64,000 bases of DNA, from contig NZ_CP073015.1 in assembly GCF_018080005.1 (NCBI RefSeq), positions 2,260,501 through 2,324,500 on the forward strand, in the 5' to 3' direction. The stretch comes from Flavobacterium sp. CS20 (lineage in GTDB: Bacteria > Bacteroidota > Bacteroidia > Flavobacteriales > Flavobacteriaceae). Below the pieces are notes generated by a model. It ran no database searches. It had not been told where the DNA came from and worked only from the letters and a program-made list of their open reading frames with translations. Both the position numbers and the translations under genes were made by a program. Below, one piece after another: positions 46,580 through 54,613 of this stretch (its first letter is position 1; every line of letters starts with the position of its first letter).

Positions 46580-48874
46580 TTAAAATCTTGCCAATAATCC
46601 ACCGCCCCAACCATATCGGTTATTATAATTTCCTTGTATTGAAAAATTTCTTGAAAGGATATATGAAGCTCCTACCAACCATTGTGTTTCGCTTTCAAAT
46701 GATTTATTATTCTCTAAATCATTGACCCATCCAAAATCTGCTCTGTATTCGTATTCGCCTTCCAAAAAAATTCTTGGAAAAATCAATAATTCTCTGTCCA
46801 AACGTATTCTTGGGCGTAGCTGATGGATCATACTCACATCTACATTAAATCTATAAGGCGTAAAATACTTTACACCAACCAATCCTACGGTATTAAATGT
46901 ATCGTAAGAATCTGGTGTTGACGTTTCGGTATTTACTCCTGCATAAACACGTACCCAATCGTTCAGATACCTATTATAACTTATTTCGGCTTCAAGATTT
47001 TGGTCGTAATCGAACTCTGTTCTCAAACCAAATTCATTTCGGATATTGCTCGACGTTAAAAAGAGTTCATTAAAATTTGAACCTGCACGAGCCAATCCCC
47101 ACGAATAATAATGGTCTGTCTCATCAATTAGTTTCTGAACTGGATAATCTGCCATTCTATCATCCCTTGGGGTATCGTAACTAAACACTCTTGCCATACC
47201 ACCCATCATATGATACAGTACGTGACAGTGAAAGAACCAATCGCCATACTCTTCGTTATAAAATTCGATTACAACTTTTTGCATCGGCGGCACATTAACG
47301 GTATGCTTTAACGGGGAACGTTTTCCATTTTCGTTAATCACCCTAAAGTAATGCCCGTGAAGGTGCATTGGGTGGTGCATCATTGTCAGGTTATTGAGGG
47401 TAATTCTTGTTACCTCGCCACCCTTGATTTTTATTTTATCAGTTTCCGATAAGGGTACACCGTTCATACTCCAGACGTAACGCTGCATATTTCCAGTTAG
47501 GTTCAATAAAATGTCATTTACTGGTAAATCTGCTTTATATGTGGTGTTTTCTTTTGCCTTTAAAAAATCATAGTTGAAATAGGTCTTTCGGGTGTTGTAA
47601 TCAAATGAAGAAGTGTCTTTTTGCATCATTTGGTCATTATGGTTCATATGGTCATCCATATTCATTTTATCATTCATTGCGCCATCTTTCATAGACATAT
47701 TCATTTGCCCTTCTTTCATATCCATCTTCATCCCATACTTCTGCATCAAAACTTCGGGTGTCTTTTTCTTTTGATTTCCTACCATAGCAGGTGCGCCCAT
47801 TTTCATATCCATTTTAGCCATTTGCTTCATCATTTCCACTTTGTCTGGTCTGTCAATTCTTTCTGCGGGATAAAGTGTTCCTTGTCCTATACGTAAAGAG
47901 GTATCCCCAGAACCATCCTGTGCCGTGGCAGTAATTTCTACTGTACCTTCTGGAATGGTGACAATTACATCATAGGTTTCAGCAATACCGAAAAGGAAGC
48001 GACTTTTTGATATAGGTTCCACATCAATACCATCACTAGAAACAATCATTGGGTTACCCCCTCCGAAATCCATCCAATAATAGGTAGATGCCGATGCATT
48101 GATAAAACGAAGCCTTACTTTTTCACCTGGTAGAAATTCTGGATAGTCTGCTTGTTTTTTACCATTTGTTAAAAATGCAGGGTAGTAGATATCTGCAATA
48201 TCTGCACCTTCCATACGGTCTCGCCAAAATTTGAACTGTGCTCCCAGAGCACCTTCTTTAATTACCCTACTCAACGGTACTGCTGTACCCTTTTTAACTT
48301 GATACCACTCGTTACCCCTCTTTAAGTTACGTAGTACATTCATTGGTTTTTCATTGGTCCAATCAGACAATACCACTACCAAATCTTTATCATAATCCAA
48401 TGTTTTTTCTTTAGGCTGAATGATTATGGAACCATACACACCCTTTTGCTCTTGTAACATTGTGTGTGAATGATACCAATAAGTTCCAGACTGATTGATT
48501 GGAATTCTGTATTGGAATGTCTCACTTGGTTCAATAGGTGGTGTTGTTAAATATGGAACACCGTCATAGAAATTTGGAAGTATTAATCCGTGCCAATGCA
48601 CTGATGTTTCCACATCCATTTTATTAGTCACATTGATTATGGCAAGGTCTCCCTCGGTAAATTCCAAGACTGGACCAGGAATTTGGCCGTTTATGGTCAT
48701 TGACTTGGCCGTTACGCCTCCAAGGGTCATCTCCTTTTGTTCCAAGGTAAGGTTATACTCTTTGACGGGTCGTCCTTCTTCTTTACGGTCATCACCGTTT
48801 GTGCCTACTTGGGCAAATGTAACCGAGGTAAGGAACAATAGAAGTGTTGTATTGATTATGTTTGTTATTTTCAT
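46580..48874 (-). CDS. Multicopper oxidase fused to a C-terminal outer-membrane barrel (CopA-CopB-like)
   Basis: 764 aa. Signal peptide 1-22; cupredoxin domains with type 2/3 copper ligands HWHG (His93, His95) and YHSH (135, 137), then a Met/His-rich insert (MKMDMKEGQMNMSM, MNHNDQMMQKD) and the C-terminal copper motifs HHPMHLHGHYF and FHCHVLYHMMGGM. After about residue 590 the chain becomes a beta-barrel-like region (EFGLRTEFDYDQNLEAEISY) ending GGGLLARF, a terminal Phe as in outer-membrane proteins; it resembles CopB/PcoB. Probably oxidises Cu(I) at the outer membrane. No defect seen. Confidence 0.9.
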   Translation of the reverse strand: MKITNIINTTLLLFLTSVTFAQVGTNGDDRKEEGRPVKEYNLTLEQKEMTLGGVTAKSMTINGQIPGPVLEFTEGDLAIINVTNKMDVETSVHWHGLILPNFYDGVPYLTTPPIEPSETFQYRIPINQSGTYWYHSHTMLQEQKGVYGSIIIQPKEKTLDYDKDLVVVLSDWTNEKPMNVLRNLKRGNEWYQVKKGTAVPLSRVIKEGALGAQFKFWRDRMEGADIADIYYPAFLTNGKKQADYPEFLPGEKVRLRFINASASTYYWMDFGGGNPMIVSSDGIDVEPISKSRFLFGIAETYDVIVTIPEGTVEITATAQDGSGDTSLRIGQGTLYPAERIDRPDKVEMMKQMAKMDMKMGAPAMVGNQKKKTPEVLMQKYGMKMDMKEGQMNMSMKDGAMNDKMNMDDHMNHNDQMMQKDTSSFDYNTRKTYFNYDFLKAKENTTYKADLPVNDILLNLTGNMQRYVWSMNGVPLSETDKIKIKGGEVTRITLNNLTMMHHPMHLHGHYFRVINENGKRSPLKHTVNVPPMQKVVIEFYNEEYGDWFFHCHVLYHMMGGMARVFSYDTPRDDRMADYPVQKLIDETDHYYSWGLARAGSNFNELFLTSSNIRNEFGLRTEFDYDQNLEAEISYNRYLNDWVRVYAGVNTETSTPDSYDTFNTVGLVGVKYFTPYRFNVDVSMIHQLRPRIRLDRELLIFPRIFLEGEYEYRADFGWVNDLENNKSFESETQWLVGASYILSRNFSIQGNYNNRYGWGGGLLARF

Positions 48875-48934
48875 AGTTCCTAATTTTATTTTATAATAAT
48901 TTAAAGCAATGCGATTAAATAGCTTATCGCTTTT

Positions 48935-48951
48935 CAGTTAATTATTAACTG
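48935..48951. promoter_or_regulatory. Inverted repeat upstream of the multicopper oxidase
   Basis: CAGTTAA-TTA-TTAACTG, a 7-base perfect inverted repeat with a 3-base loop, lies about 60 bases before the oxidase start (48874). A weaker repeat, AGCATA/TATGCT, is further upstream. A role as operator for an HMA-AraC protein is a guess. Confidence 0.35.
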
Positions 48952-49004
48952 GTTAAGTAATTGACCATAGCATATTCTATATATTATGCTCTTAAAGTCA
49001 TTTT

Positions 49005-49274
49005 TTAGATAGATAACCGCATATTCACTTCTGTAAATTCGAAAGTAGACCTTGGGATACCACCATTAATAGTAATACCCTTAACCTCTTTTCCTGCTTT
49101 GTTGATCATTTCTTCACGAAGGGTAATAGTGTATTCCTTTATAGATAAATTATCTACATTTCCTTCAACAGATGGCTTGCCTTGTGCGAGTGCCTCAATG
49201 GTCACGAAAGTTGATAAAAAAATTAATAATTTATTAGTTAATCGTTTCATTTGCATATTATATGCTTTTTTCAA
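49005..49274 (-). pseudogene. Multicopper oxidase N-terminal remnant
   Basis: 89 codons: a signal peptide (LLIFLSTFVTIEALAQGKP), then KEYTITLREEMINKAGKE and GITINGGIPRSTFEFTEV, aligned in pattern with residues about 38-75 of the oxidase at 46580. The frame then shifts (AVIYLKND would follow) and homology is lost within about 20 codons. Everything from the HWHG motif on is missing. It is a relic of a second oxidase. Confidence 0.75.
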
Positions 49275-49321
49275 AAATACTCCTGGCTTTCAATAATTTG
49301 TGTCATAATTATGGAGATTAT

Positions 49322-49888
49322 CTATACAATTTTGTCCAAAAAATTCCTAAAGCTCTTATATTGGGATTTATATGCTGACATGCTCATTCCTGTTTCATTT
49401 TTAAACTGACTACTTAAATGGTTGATATGGCTATAATCCAGCAGTTGTCCTATTTCGGTAAAATTGTATTCTTGTATTTGAATAAGCTCCTTTACCTTTT
49501 CAATCTTCAATTTTATAAAGTACTTTTCGACGGTAACTTGTTCTGTATATGAAAAAACCTTACTTATTTTGGAATAATCCTGCCCCATTTTATTTTCTAA
49601 ATAAACCGATAGGTTTTCATAGAGTTGCAATGGTAGATGCTGTAGCAGTTTTATTAGTTCAATTTTTACTTGTTCAACCAAAAGTCGCTCTGGTGCATCA
49701 ATTAATAAAAAACCGTTTTCATTTAGGATATGATCCAACTTATTCCTGTCAATAGCATCTTTAAGGTCAAGTTTTATTCTGCCCAACTCAATTTCTATAA
49801 CCTTTGCCCCAGCCTGTCTTAATTCATCTTTCAACACTTTAATGCATCGATCGCAAACCATATTTTTTACAAAAATCTCTCTTACCAT
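49322..49888 (-). CDS. HMA-like/AraC hybrid regulator, copy 2
   Basis: 188 aa. N-terminal FVKNMVCDRCIKVLKDELRQ with the same Met-Val-Cys-x-x-Cys site as copies 1 and 3, then a ferredoxin-like pattern ending NENGFLLIDAPE; the C-terminal AraC helix-turn-helix has VKELIQIQEYNFTEIGQLLD and NHLSSQFKNETGMSMSAYK. Two copies of TAGGTTAT lie in tandem just upstream of the start. It is next to the Cus operon and probably controls it or the oxidase. Confidence 0.8.
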   Translation of the reverse strand: MVREIFVKNMVCDRCIKVLKDELRQAGAKVIEIELGRIKLDLKDAIDRNKLDHILNENGFLLIDAPERLLVEQVKIELIKLLQHLPLQLYENLSVYLENKMGQDYSKISKVFSYTEQVTVEKYFIKLKIEKVKELIQIQEYNFTEIGQLLDYSHINHLSSQFKNETGMSMSAYKSQYKSFRNFLDKIV

Positions 49889-50028
49889 AATTAGGTTATT
49901 AGGTTATTGACAATGGCGGACTGAACGTAATACAGCTTTACGAGTTCTATATTGGTTAATCTTGAGGTTAAAATCACAATTCGTGAATATAAAAAGTGGT
50001 ATTATTAAACGATTCATTCAAAAACCCT

Positions 50029-50454
50029 TTAATTTGATTTTTTATATTTTAAATAATTCTCTTTGGATTCAAAATAAGCCACTTCCCCTTCTTTTTTCAT
50101 CAATACAATGTAGGTATCCGTTTTATCTACCGGTTTATTACTGAAAGGATCAATACCGGTTCTGGCAGATTCCTTTTCGTTTAGTGTACCCACACACATT
50201 TGGCAACAGCCATAATAAGTCTTGCCGTTAACAGGCACTGCTATTTGAGGTTTTCCCATGTAAGCATTGTTCACCATACAGACCAATTTATTTGGTACCT
50301 GAGAGCCTACTTGGTAATCCTCTTGTGTTGTTTCTGTTTTAACTTCAACTTTATTTTTATCTATGGTTTCAGCAACTTCTACTTTCTTGGTTTCATTTTT
50401 ACAACCAATCAAAGTAATGATTGAAAGCGCTATAATAATTACTTGTTTTATCAT
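50029..50454 (-). CDS. Lipoprotein with TRASH-like metal-binding motif
   Basis: 141 aa. Lipobox in IIALSIITLIGCKNE, a charged linker, then VCMVNNAYMGKPQIAVPVN and TYYGCCQMCVGTLN: Cys...Cys-Cys-x-x-Cys spaced as in TRASH/YHS-type treble-clef metal sites. It ends with VAYFESKENYLKYKK. Location in the periplasm or on the outer membrane and its place in the Cus operon suggest copper or silver binding. The family name is uncertain. Confidence 0.72.
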   Translation of the reverse strand: MIKQVIIIALSIITLIGCKNETKKVEVAETIDKNKVEVKTETTQEDYQVGSQVPNKLVCMVNNAYMGKPQIAVPVNGKTYYGCCQMCVGTLNEKESARTGIDPFSNKPVDKTDTYIVLMKKEGEVAYFESKENYLKYKKSN

Positions 50455-50465
50455 GATTTCTTTAT

Positions 50466-50813
50466 TTATTGTGCCACATGGCTACCATTATTATGTTCTC
50501 CTGTTTTAATTCTAACGCTAAAGTCTATATTACTAACATAGATAAGTCCATCACCTCTTTTGCCCGTTTGGGCATGCTTTGTTAAAATATCTAAAATTTT
50601 ATCTACTTTTTCCTTTTCTATAACCATTTCAATTTTAACCACTTTATGGTGTAAAAACGGAAAATTTAAACTCGGAAATTCTGTCTCTGGATCTATATAA
50701 TCGCCAACTCCTTCACCTTCAAAAACTGTAAAGCAAGAGAACTGATTTTCTTTTAAGTGTTTTGCAACTTCATTGAGTTTTTCTTTTCGGATAAATGCTT
50801 TAATTTCTTTCAT
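50466..50813 (-). CDS. P-II-like protein of the Cus operon (PII-NG type)
   Basis: 115 aa from the ATG at 50813; upstream ATGs in the same frame add only a hydrophobic tail that does not belong to the family. GlnB-like ferredoxin fold: KEIKAFIRKEKLNEVAKHLK, a variant T-loop, HKVVKIEMVIEKEKVDKILD and GKRGDGLIYVSNID (the GxxGDGxIxV motif of P-II proteins). P-II relatives beside CusA-type efflux genes form a known subgroup. It may sense nucleotides and adjust the pump. Confidence 0.83.
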   Translation of the reverse strand: MKEIKAFIRKEKLNEVAKHLKENQFSCFTVFEGEGVGDYIDPETEFPSLNFPFLHHKVVKIEMVIEKEKVDKILDILTKHAQTGKRGDGLIYVSNIDFSVRIKTGEHNNGSHVAQ

Positions 50814-50888
50814 GACTTTATTTTTTTGATTAATAAGCTGGCTTAAAAATGTCATAAAAAACATTGATAAACCAGCTTCTGCTATTAA

Positions 50889-51437
50889 TCACATAGACTT
50901 AAATGTTTCTTTTACGCTTCCACAACTCGCCATGGCTTTATCCATATAAGGGTTTACAATGTTACTGGAATTGGAAAACCAGTATGAACCTTCTCCACTA
51001 TTAGCCATTGGGCAAAATGTTTTATAGATTTCGCCTTTAACAACATTGTCTTTTAAAAAAGGTTCAAATGCCGTTGTAAGTTTTCCAAACTCAATACGTT
51101 GCTCCATGACATTGGATTTTGATGCCATTTCCATGGTCGCCTTTAAGGCTTCTTCCGCTTTACCATACTTTTTTAAATTTCCAACAAGCATCTTTGAAGC
51201 CTTTTGTACTTTTTCGGAATTGGCATCAACAAGAGCCTTATTAATCATTGTATAATGCATATATGCTTTGGTCAGGTTTTTGTCGTTCAACTTTACCATA
51301 TTATCACTATGATCCATCATGGCATGATTGTCTTTATTCATTTTCATATTGCCATGATTATGTTGAGCATATGTGAAATTTGATACGCTTATTATAAAAG
51401 CTATCATTACTACCACTTTTAATTTTAAAGTTTTCAT
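50889..51437 (-). CDS. Secreted DUF3347 protein
   Basis: 182 aa with a signal peptide (VVVMIAFIISVSNFTYAQ) and a His/Met-rich start (HNHGNMKMNKDNHAMMDHSD). The DUF3347 end is FCPMANSGEGSYWFSN, then NPYMDKAMASCGSVKE. It is the most divergent of the five DUF3347 domains here. It lies between the CusB-DUF3347 gene and the P-II gene, on the same strand, so it is probably part of the Cus operon. Confidence 0.85.
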   Translation of the reverse strand: MKTLKLKVVVMIAFIISVSNFTYAQHNHGNMKMNKDNHAMMDHSDNMVKLNDKNLTKAYMHYTMINKALVDANSEKVQKASKMLVGNLKKYGKAEEALKATMEMASKSNVMEQRIEFGKLTTAFEPFLKDNVVKGEIYKTFCPMANSGEGSYWFSNSSNIVNPYMDKAMASCGSVKETFKSM

Positions 51438-51461
51438 CTGTATTTATTTTTAAAGTTTTTT

Positions 51462-51959
51462 TTATTTTACAATTACTGTTTTCGTGTCTCCACAAGTAAG
51501 CATTTTAGCACCTAAATACGGGTTCTTAATAGGCTCATTAAGGCTTAGCCAGTAAGCACCTTTATTGTTGTCAGCTATTGGGCAAAATTGTTCGTAAACT
51601 TTTTGGTTTACTCCAAATAGTTTTACACCTTTAGATAAATGTGCTGATAAATGCTTAAAGTGACTACGTTGTTCTTCAATATCTGAAATCTCGGAAATAG
51701 AACTAGCCGATCCTGAAACTTCTTTTGAAATGGTCATCCAGTGATTATGTGCTTCATGATCTGTCAATTGTTTCATATCCACCTTTTTCATGGCATTCAA
51801 TAAGGTTTTAGCCGATGTACTGGCTGTACGGCTATCATCACCTACAAAAGCATCTTTTAGTTTAATGTAAGCGTTGAACACTTGTTCTAATTGACCTTTA
51901 AACGCGTCGGTTGTAGTGATACGCTGGTTCATATCTGTGTGGTCAGAATCATTTTCCAT
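51462..51959 (-). CDS. DUF3347 domain, probably the detached C-terminal part of CusB
   Basis: 165 aa without a signal peptide. It reads NQRITTTDAFKGQLEQVFNA, YIKLKDAFVGDDSRTAS and YEQFCPIADNNKGAYWLS, NPYLGAKMLTCGD; CPI replaces the CPM of the other copies. It overlaps the end of the adaptor gene by 11 bases. Adding two bases (GA) in the GAGA stretch near 51976 would join it to CusB as KRDHTKMEND. Since it has no way to be exported alone, it is probably the C-terminal domain of CusB cut off by a frameshift. Confidence 0.8.
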   Translation of the reverse strand: MENDSDHTDMNQRITTTDAFKGQLEQVFNAYIKLKDAFVGDDSRTASTSAKTLLNAMKKVDMKQLTDHEAHNHWMTISKEVSGSASSISEISDIEEQRSHFKHLSAHLSKGVKLFGVNQKVYEQFCPIADNNKGAYWLSLNEPIKNPYLGAKMLTCGDTKTVIVK

Positions 51960-53340
51960 TTTGGTATGGTCTCTTCAAAGCATCCTTTTTTGAATCACTC
52001 ATATCCATTTTAGAATGATCGACACCATCTGCATTTGCATCATCTCCCATAGGCATGCCACCATGATTATGGACTGTACTTACCTTACCACCTTCAGGGT
52101 TCATCATGCTTTTTTGGACCAACAATTGTGCTGAGGCATCAATCCTGAACACGCCATTTGTGGCAACAACTTCGCCTTCTTCCAAACCATCCTGAACAAT
52201 GTAAAACTGCCCCATATCCTGTCCAAGTTCTATTTCTCTATATACGAATGAAATGGTTTTATCGTGTGGTACTTTTACATAAACCACAGCGCGTTTTCCG
52301 ATCCAGAGCACAGCCGATTTTGGTATAACAATAGCGTTCTCCATACCTTTCATTTTTGCCTGAATGATACCGCTGGCATACATTTCCGGCAAGAGCGTGT
52401 TTGATGGGTTTTTTACTTCTACACGTACTTTTGCAACTCGTGTATTGGGTGAAACAAAAGGATCAACGTAGGTAACTTTTCCTTCAAAGGTTTTACTAGG
52501 AATAGCTTGTATGGTAAAACTTACCTTATCGTTAATGTGTATCCATGGAATATCGGCTTCATAGGCTTCAAACATCACCCAAACAGAGCTTAGATTGGCA
52601 ATATCAAATAAGTTACCTCCAGCCTTGATATAGTCTCCAAGCTCAACATTTCTATTCATGACATAGCCTGTATGATCGGATAGAATATCGATTTGTTCCT
52701 GCACATTCCCAGTTGCTTCGATGGCATCGATTTGTTTATCGGACAGCTTCCATAGCTTTAATTTATTGCGTGATGCCGTATAAAGCTGTGGGTATATATC
52801 TTTAGATTTAATGGCTTCAAACAATTCTTTTTGAGCAGAAATTAATTCAGGTGAATAGATACGCACAATTTTTTGACCCCTATAAACTTTTTCTCCGGTA
52901 AAGTTCACGTACAAACGTTCTATACGTCCAGGTATATGGGAAACTTGAGAGTACAATCTTCGTTCGTCTGGTTTTACCCTGCCCAATAATCGTATTTCTT
53001 TAATAGCGCTCGCTTTTTCAACTATTGTGGTTTGTATATTTGCCAACTGATAGGCTTCTTCGTTCATTACAATTTCGTTGGTCGCAATGTTTTCTGAAGA
53101 ACCGTTATCTTCTTCCAAAGGAATAAGTTCCATTCCGCAAATAGGACAATTTCCGGGTTCTTCCATGCGTATTTGCGGGTGCATAGAACAGGTCCACAAA
53201 CCCGTTTCTTTGTCTTGAACATATTCATGTTCACCATCTGCATGTGTAGTTTCTGAACTTCCTCCAGAAAACACATTTCCTAAAATAATTCCGAGTATTA
53301 AAATACCGGCTGCTATGATATAATTTTTATATTTCTTCAT
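51949..53340 (-). CDS. cusB: CusB-type RND periplasmic adaptor
   Basis: 463 aa membrane-fusion protein of the Cu/Ag efflux complex. N-terminal anchor (IIAAGILILGIILGNVF), the heavy-metal-binding domain GLWTCSMHPQIRMEEPGNCP with ICGMELIP, then the adaptor core (HIPGRIERLYVNFTGEKVYR, YVMNRNVELGDYIKAGG) and a Met/His-rich tail. It lies 7 bases after the TolC-like gene. The tail probably led into the DUF3347 domain encoded at 51462. Confidence 0.9.
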   Translation of the reverse strand: MKKYKNYIIAAGILILGIILGNVFSGGSSETTHADGEHEYVQDKETGLWTCSMHPQIRMEEPGNCPICGMELIPLEEDNGSSENIATNEIVMNEEAYQLANIQTTIVEKASAIKEIRLLGRVKPDERRLYSQVSHIPGRIERLYVNFTGEKVYRGQKIVRIYSPELISAQKELFEAIKSKDIYPQLYTASRNKLKLWKLSDKQIDAIEATGNVQEQIDILSDHTGYVMNRNVELGDYIKAGGNLFDIANLSSVWVMFEAYEADIPWIHINDKVSFTIQAIPSKTFEGKVTYVDPFVSPNTRVAKVRVEVKNPSNTLLPEMYASGIIQAKMKGMENAIVIPKSAVLWIGKRAVVYVKVPHDKTISFVYREIELGQDMGQFYIVQDGLEEGEVVATNGVFRIDASAQLLVQKSMMNPEGGKVSTVHNHGGMPMGDDANADGVDHSKMDMSDSKKDALKRPYQNGK

Positions 53341-53347
53341 GATGTTT

Positions 53348-54613
53348 TTATTTTCCTATTAAATAATCCATAAATCTTTCTGCGGCATTTTTATCGGTTA
53401 ATGCTTTTTGATGTTCTAATTCGTACTTGAGTAATTGCCGTTCTATACGCAATACTTCTTCAAAGTCTTTGGCGTTAGTAGAGTACGACGTAATTAAAAT
53501 GTCCAATACTTTTTTGGCAATTTCCGACTGTGTTAGGTTTAATGCAATACGACGGTCGCCATCGTTAAAATCCTTATACGTGTTTTCATACAACGAACTC
53601 AAGGTGTTCTTTTTGTCCTCTTTTCTGGAAATTTCGGCTTCTTGCCTAAACTGTGCTTCCTTAATCAAGGCTTTATATTTTTTTCGATATAAAGGAATAG
53701 TAACACCTACCGATGGAAACAAGAAAGCATCTTTACCATTATCTGAAACCGAAGATCCAGCATTTTCACTAACAATGGTATAACCAAGTCCTATTGTGAA
53801 TTTTGGTAAACCTTGTTTTTGTGCAACAATTTCCTGATTTAAAAAGGCATTCAATTTATGTTCTATGCTTTTTATTTGATGGTTTGACGCATAAATTTCA
53901 TCGAGCATACTTAATTGATCTAAAGGAATTTCTTCCTGCCACAAGACTTCCGGAACGATAATTTCAGAACTATCATCTATATCCAATAGGTTATTGAATT
54001 TTACCTGTAAGGCATCCTTGGTGTCCAGAAACAGTGCTAATTGATTTTCCAGATCGTTCAACTCCAATTCCACACGCAACTCATCAACAATAGAGGCTGT
54101 TCCAGCTTTAATTTTAACTAATGATAGGCGTTTAAAAACCTCGAGTATCTCGATATTCTCTTTTGTTATTTCAATAGCCTTTTCAATAAAATAATAATTA
54201 TAATAAGCTGTTTTTACTTCAAAGAAAATATTGGATTTTGTGTTTTCAAAGTCTTCATATTTAGCTTTTGCCAATTCGGTGGCAACATCTTCCTGTGCAC
54301 TCAAGAGGCCAAACCAAGGAAAGCTTTGTGCTAAATTAAAAGTTGCTCTTTGCGGTCCAACCCTTGTTTCCGGCGATTGAATAAAATACCCAAAAGCAAC
54401 ACTTGGATCGGGTAAAGCACCTACTTGGAGTACTTTTTCCATGGCGACCATATAATCGTTGAATTTTGCTTTTAGGGCAGGGTTATTATTGGTCGCTATT
54501 TCGAGATAGTTATTTAGATTTTCTTGACTGAAAAGGCTTGTGGTAAGCATCAACATCAGGCTTAAGAAAAAATATGTTTTAGTATTCGCTGTCATCTTTA
54601 TAAATTTAAGCAT
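53348..54613 (-). CDS. cusC: TolC/CusC-type outer membrane efflux protein
   Basis: 421 aa with a signal peptide (FFLSLMLMLTTSLFSQ) and the coiled-coil OEP fold: NNNPALKAKFNDYMVAMEKV, TFNLAQSFPWFGLLSAQEDV, and a second half with SVGVTIPLYRKKYKALIKEA. The outer-membrane partner of CusBA. The first ATG overlaps cusA by 8 bases; ATG 54595 is also possible and gives a more usual signal peptide. Confidence 0.9.
   Translation of the reverse strand: MLKFIKMTANTKTYFFLSLMLMLTTSLFSQENLNNYLEIATNNNPALKAKFNDYMVAMEKVLQVGALPDPSVAFGYFIQSPETRVGPQRATFNLAQSFPWFGLLSAQEDVATELAKAKYEDFENTKSNIFFEVKTAYYNYYFIEKAIEITKENIEILEVFKRLSLVKIKAGTASIVDELRVELELNDLENQLALFLDTKDALQVKFNNLLDIDDSSEIIVPEVLWQEEIPLDQLSMLDEIYASNHQIKSIEHKLNAFLNQEIVAQKQGLPKFTIGLGYTIVSENAGSSVSDNGKDAFLFPSVGVTIPLYRKKYKALIKEAQFRQEAEISRKEDKKNTLSSLYENTYKDFNDGDRRIALNLTQSEIAKKVLDILITSYSTNAKDFEEVLRIERQLLKYELEHQKALTDKNAAERFMDYLIGK

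Noticed and set aside
49890..49908. Tandem TAGGTTAT repeat as a regulator site
   Set aside because: Only two short copies in AT-rich DNA; noted in the gene entry but too weak for its own feature.
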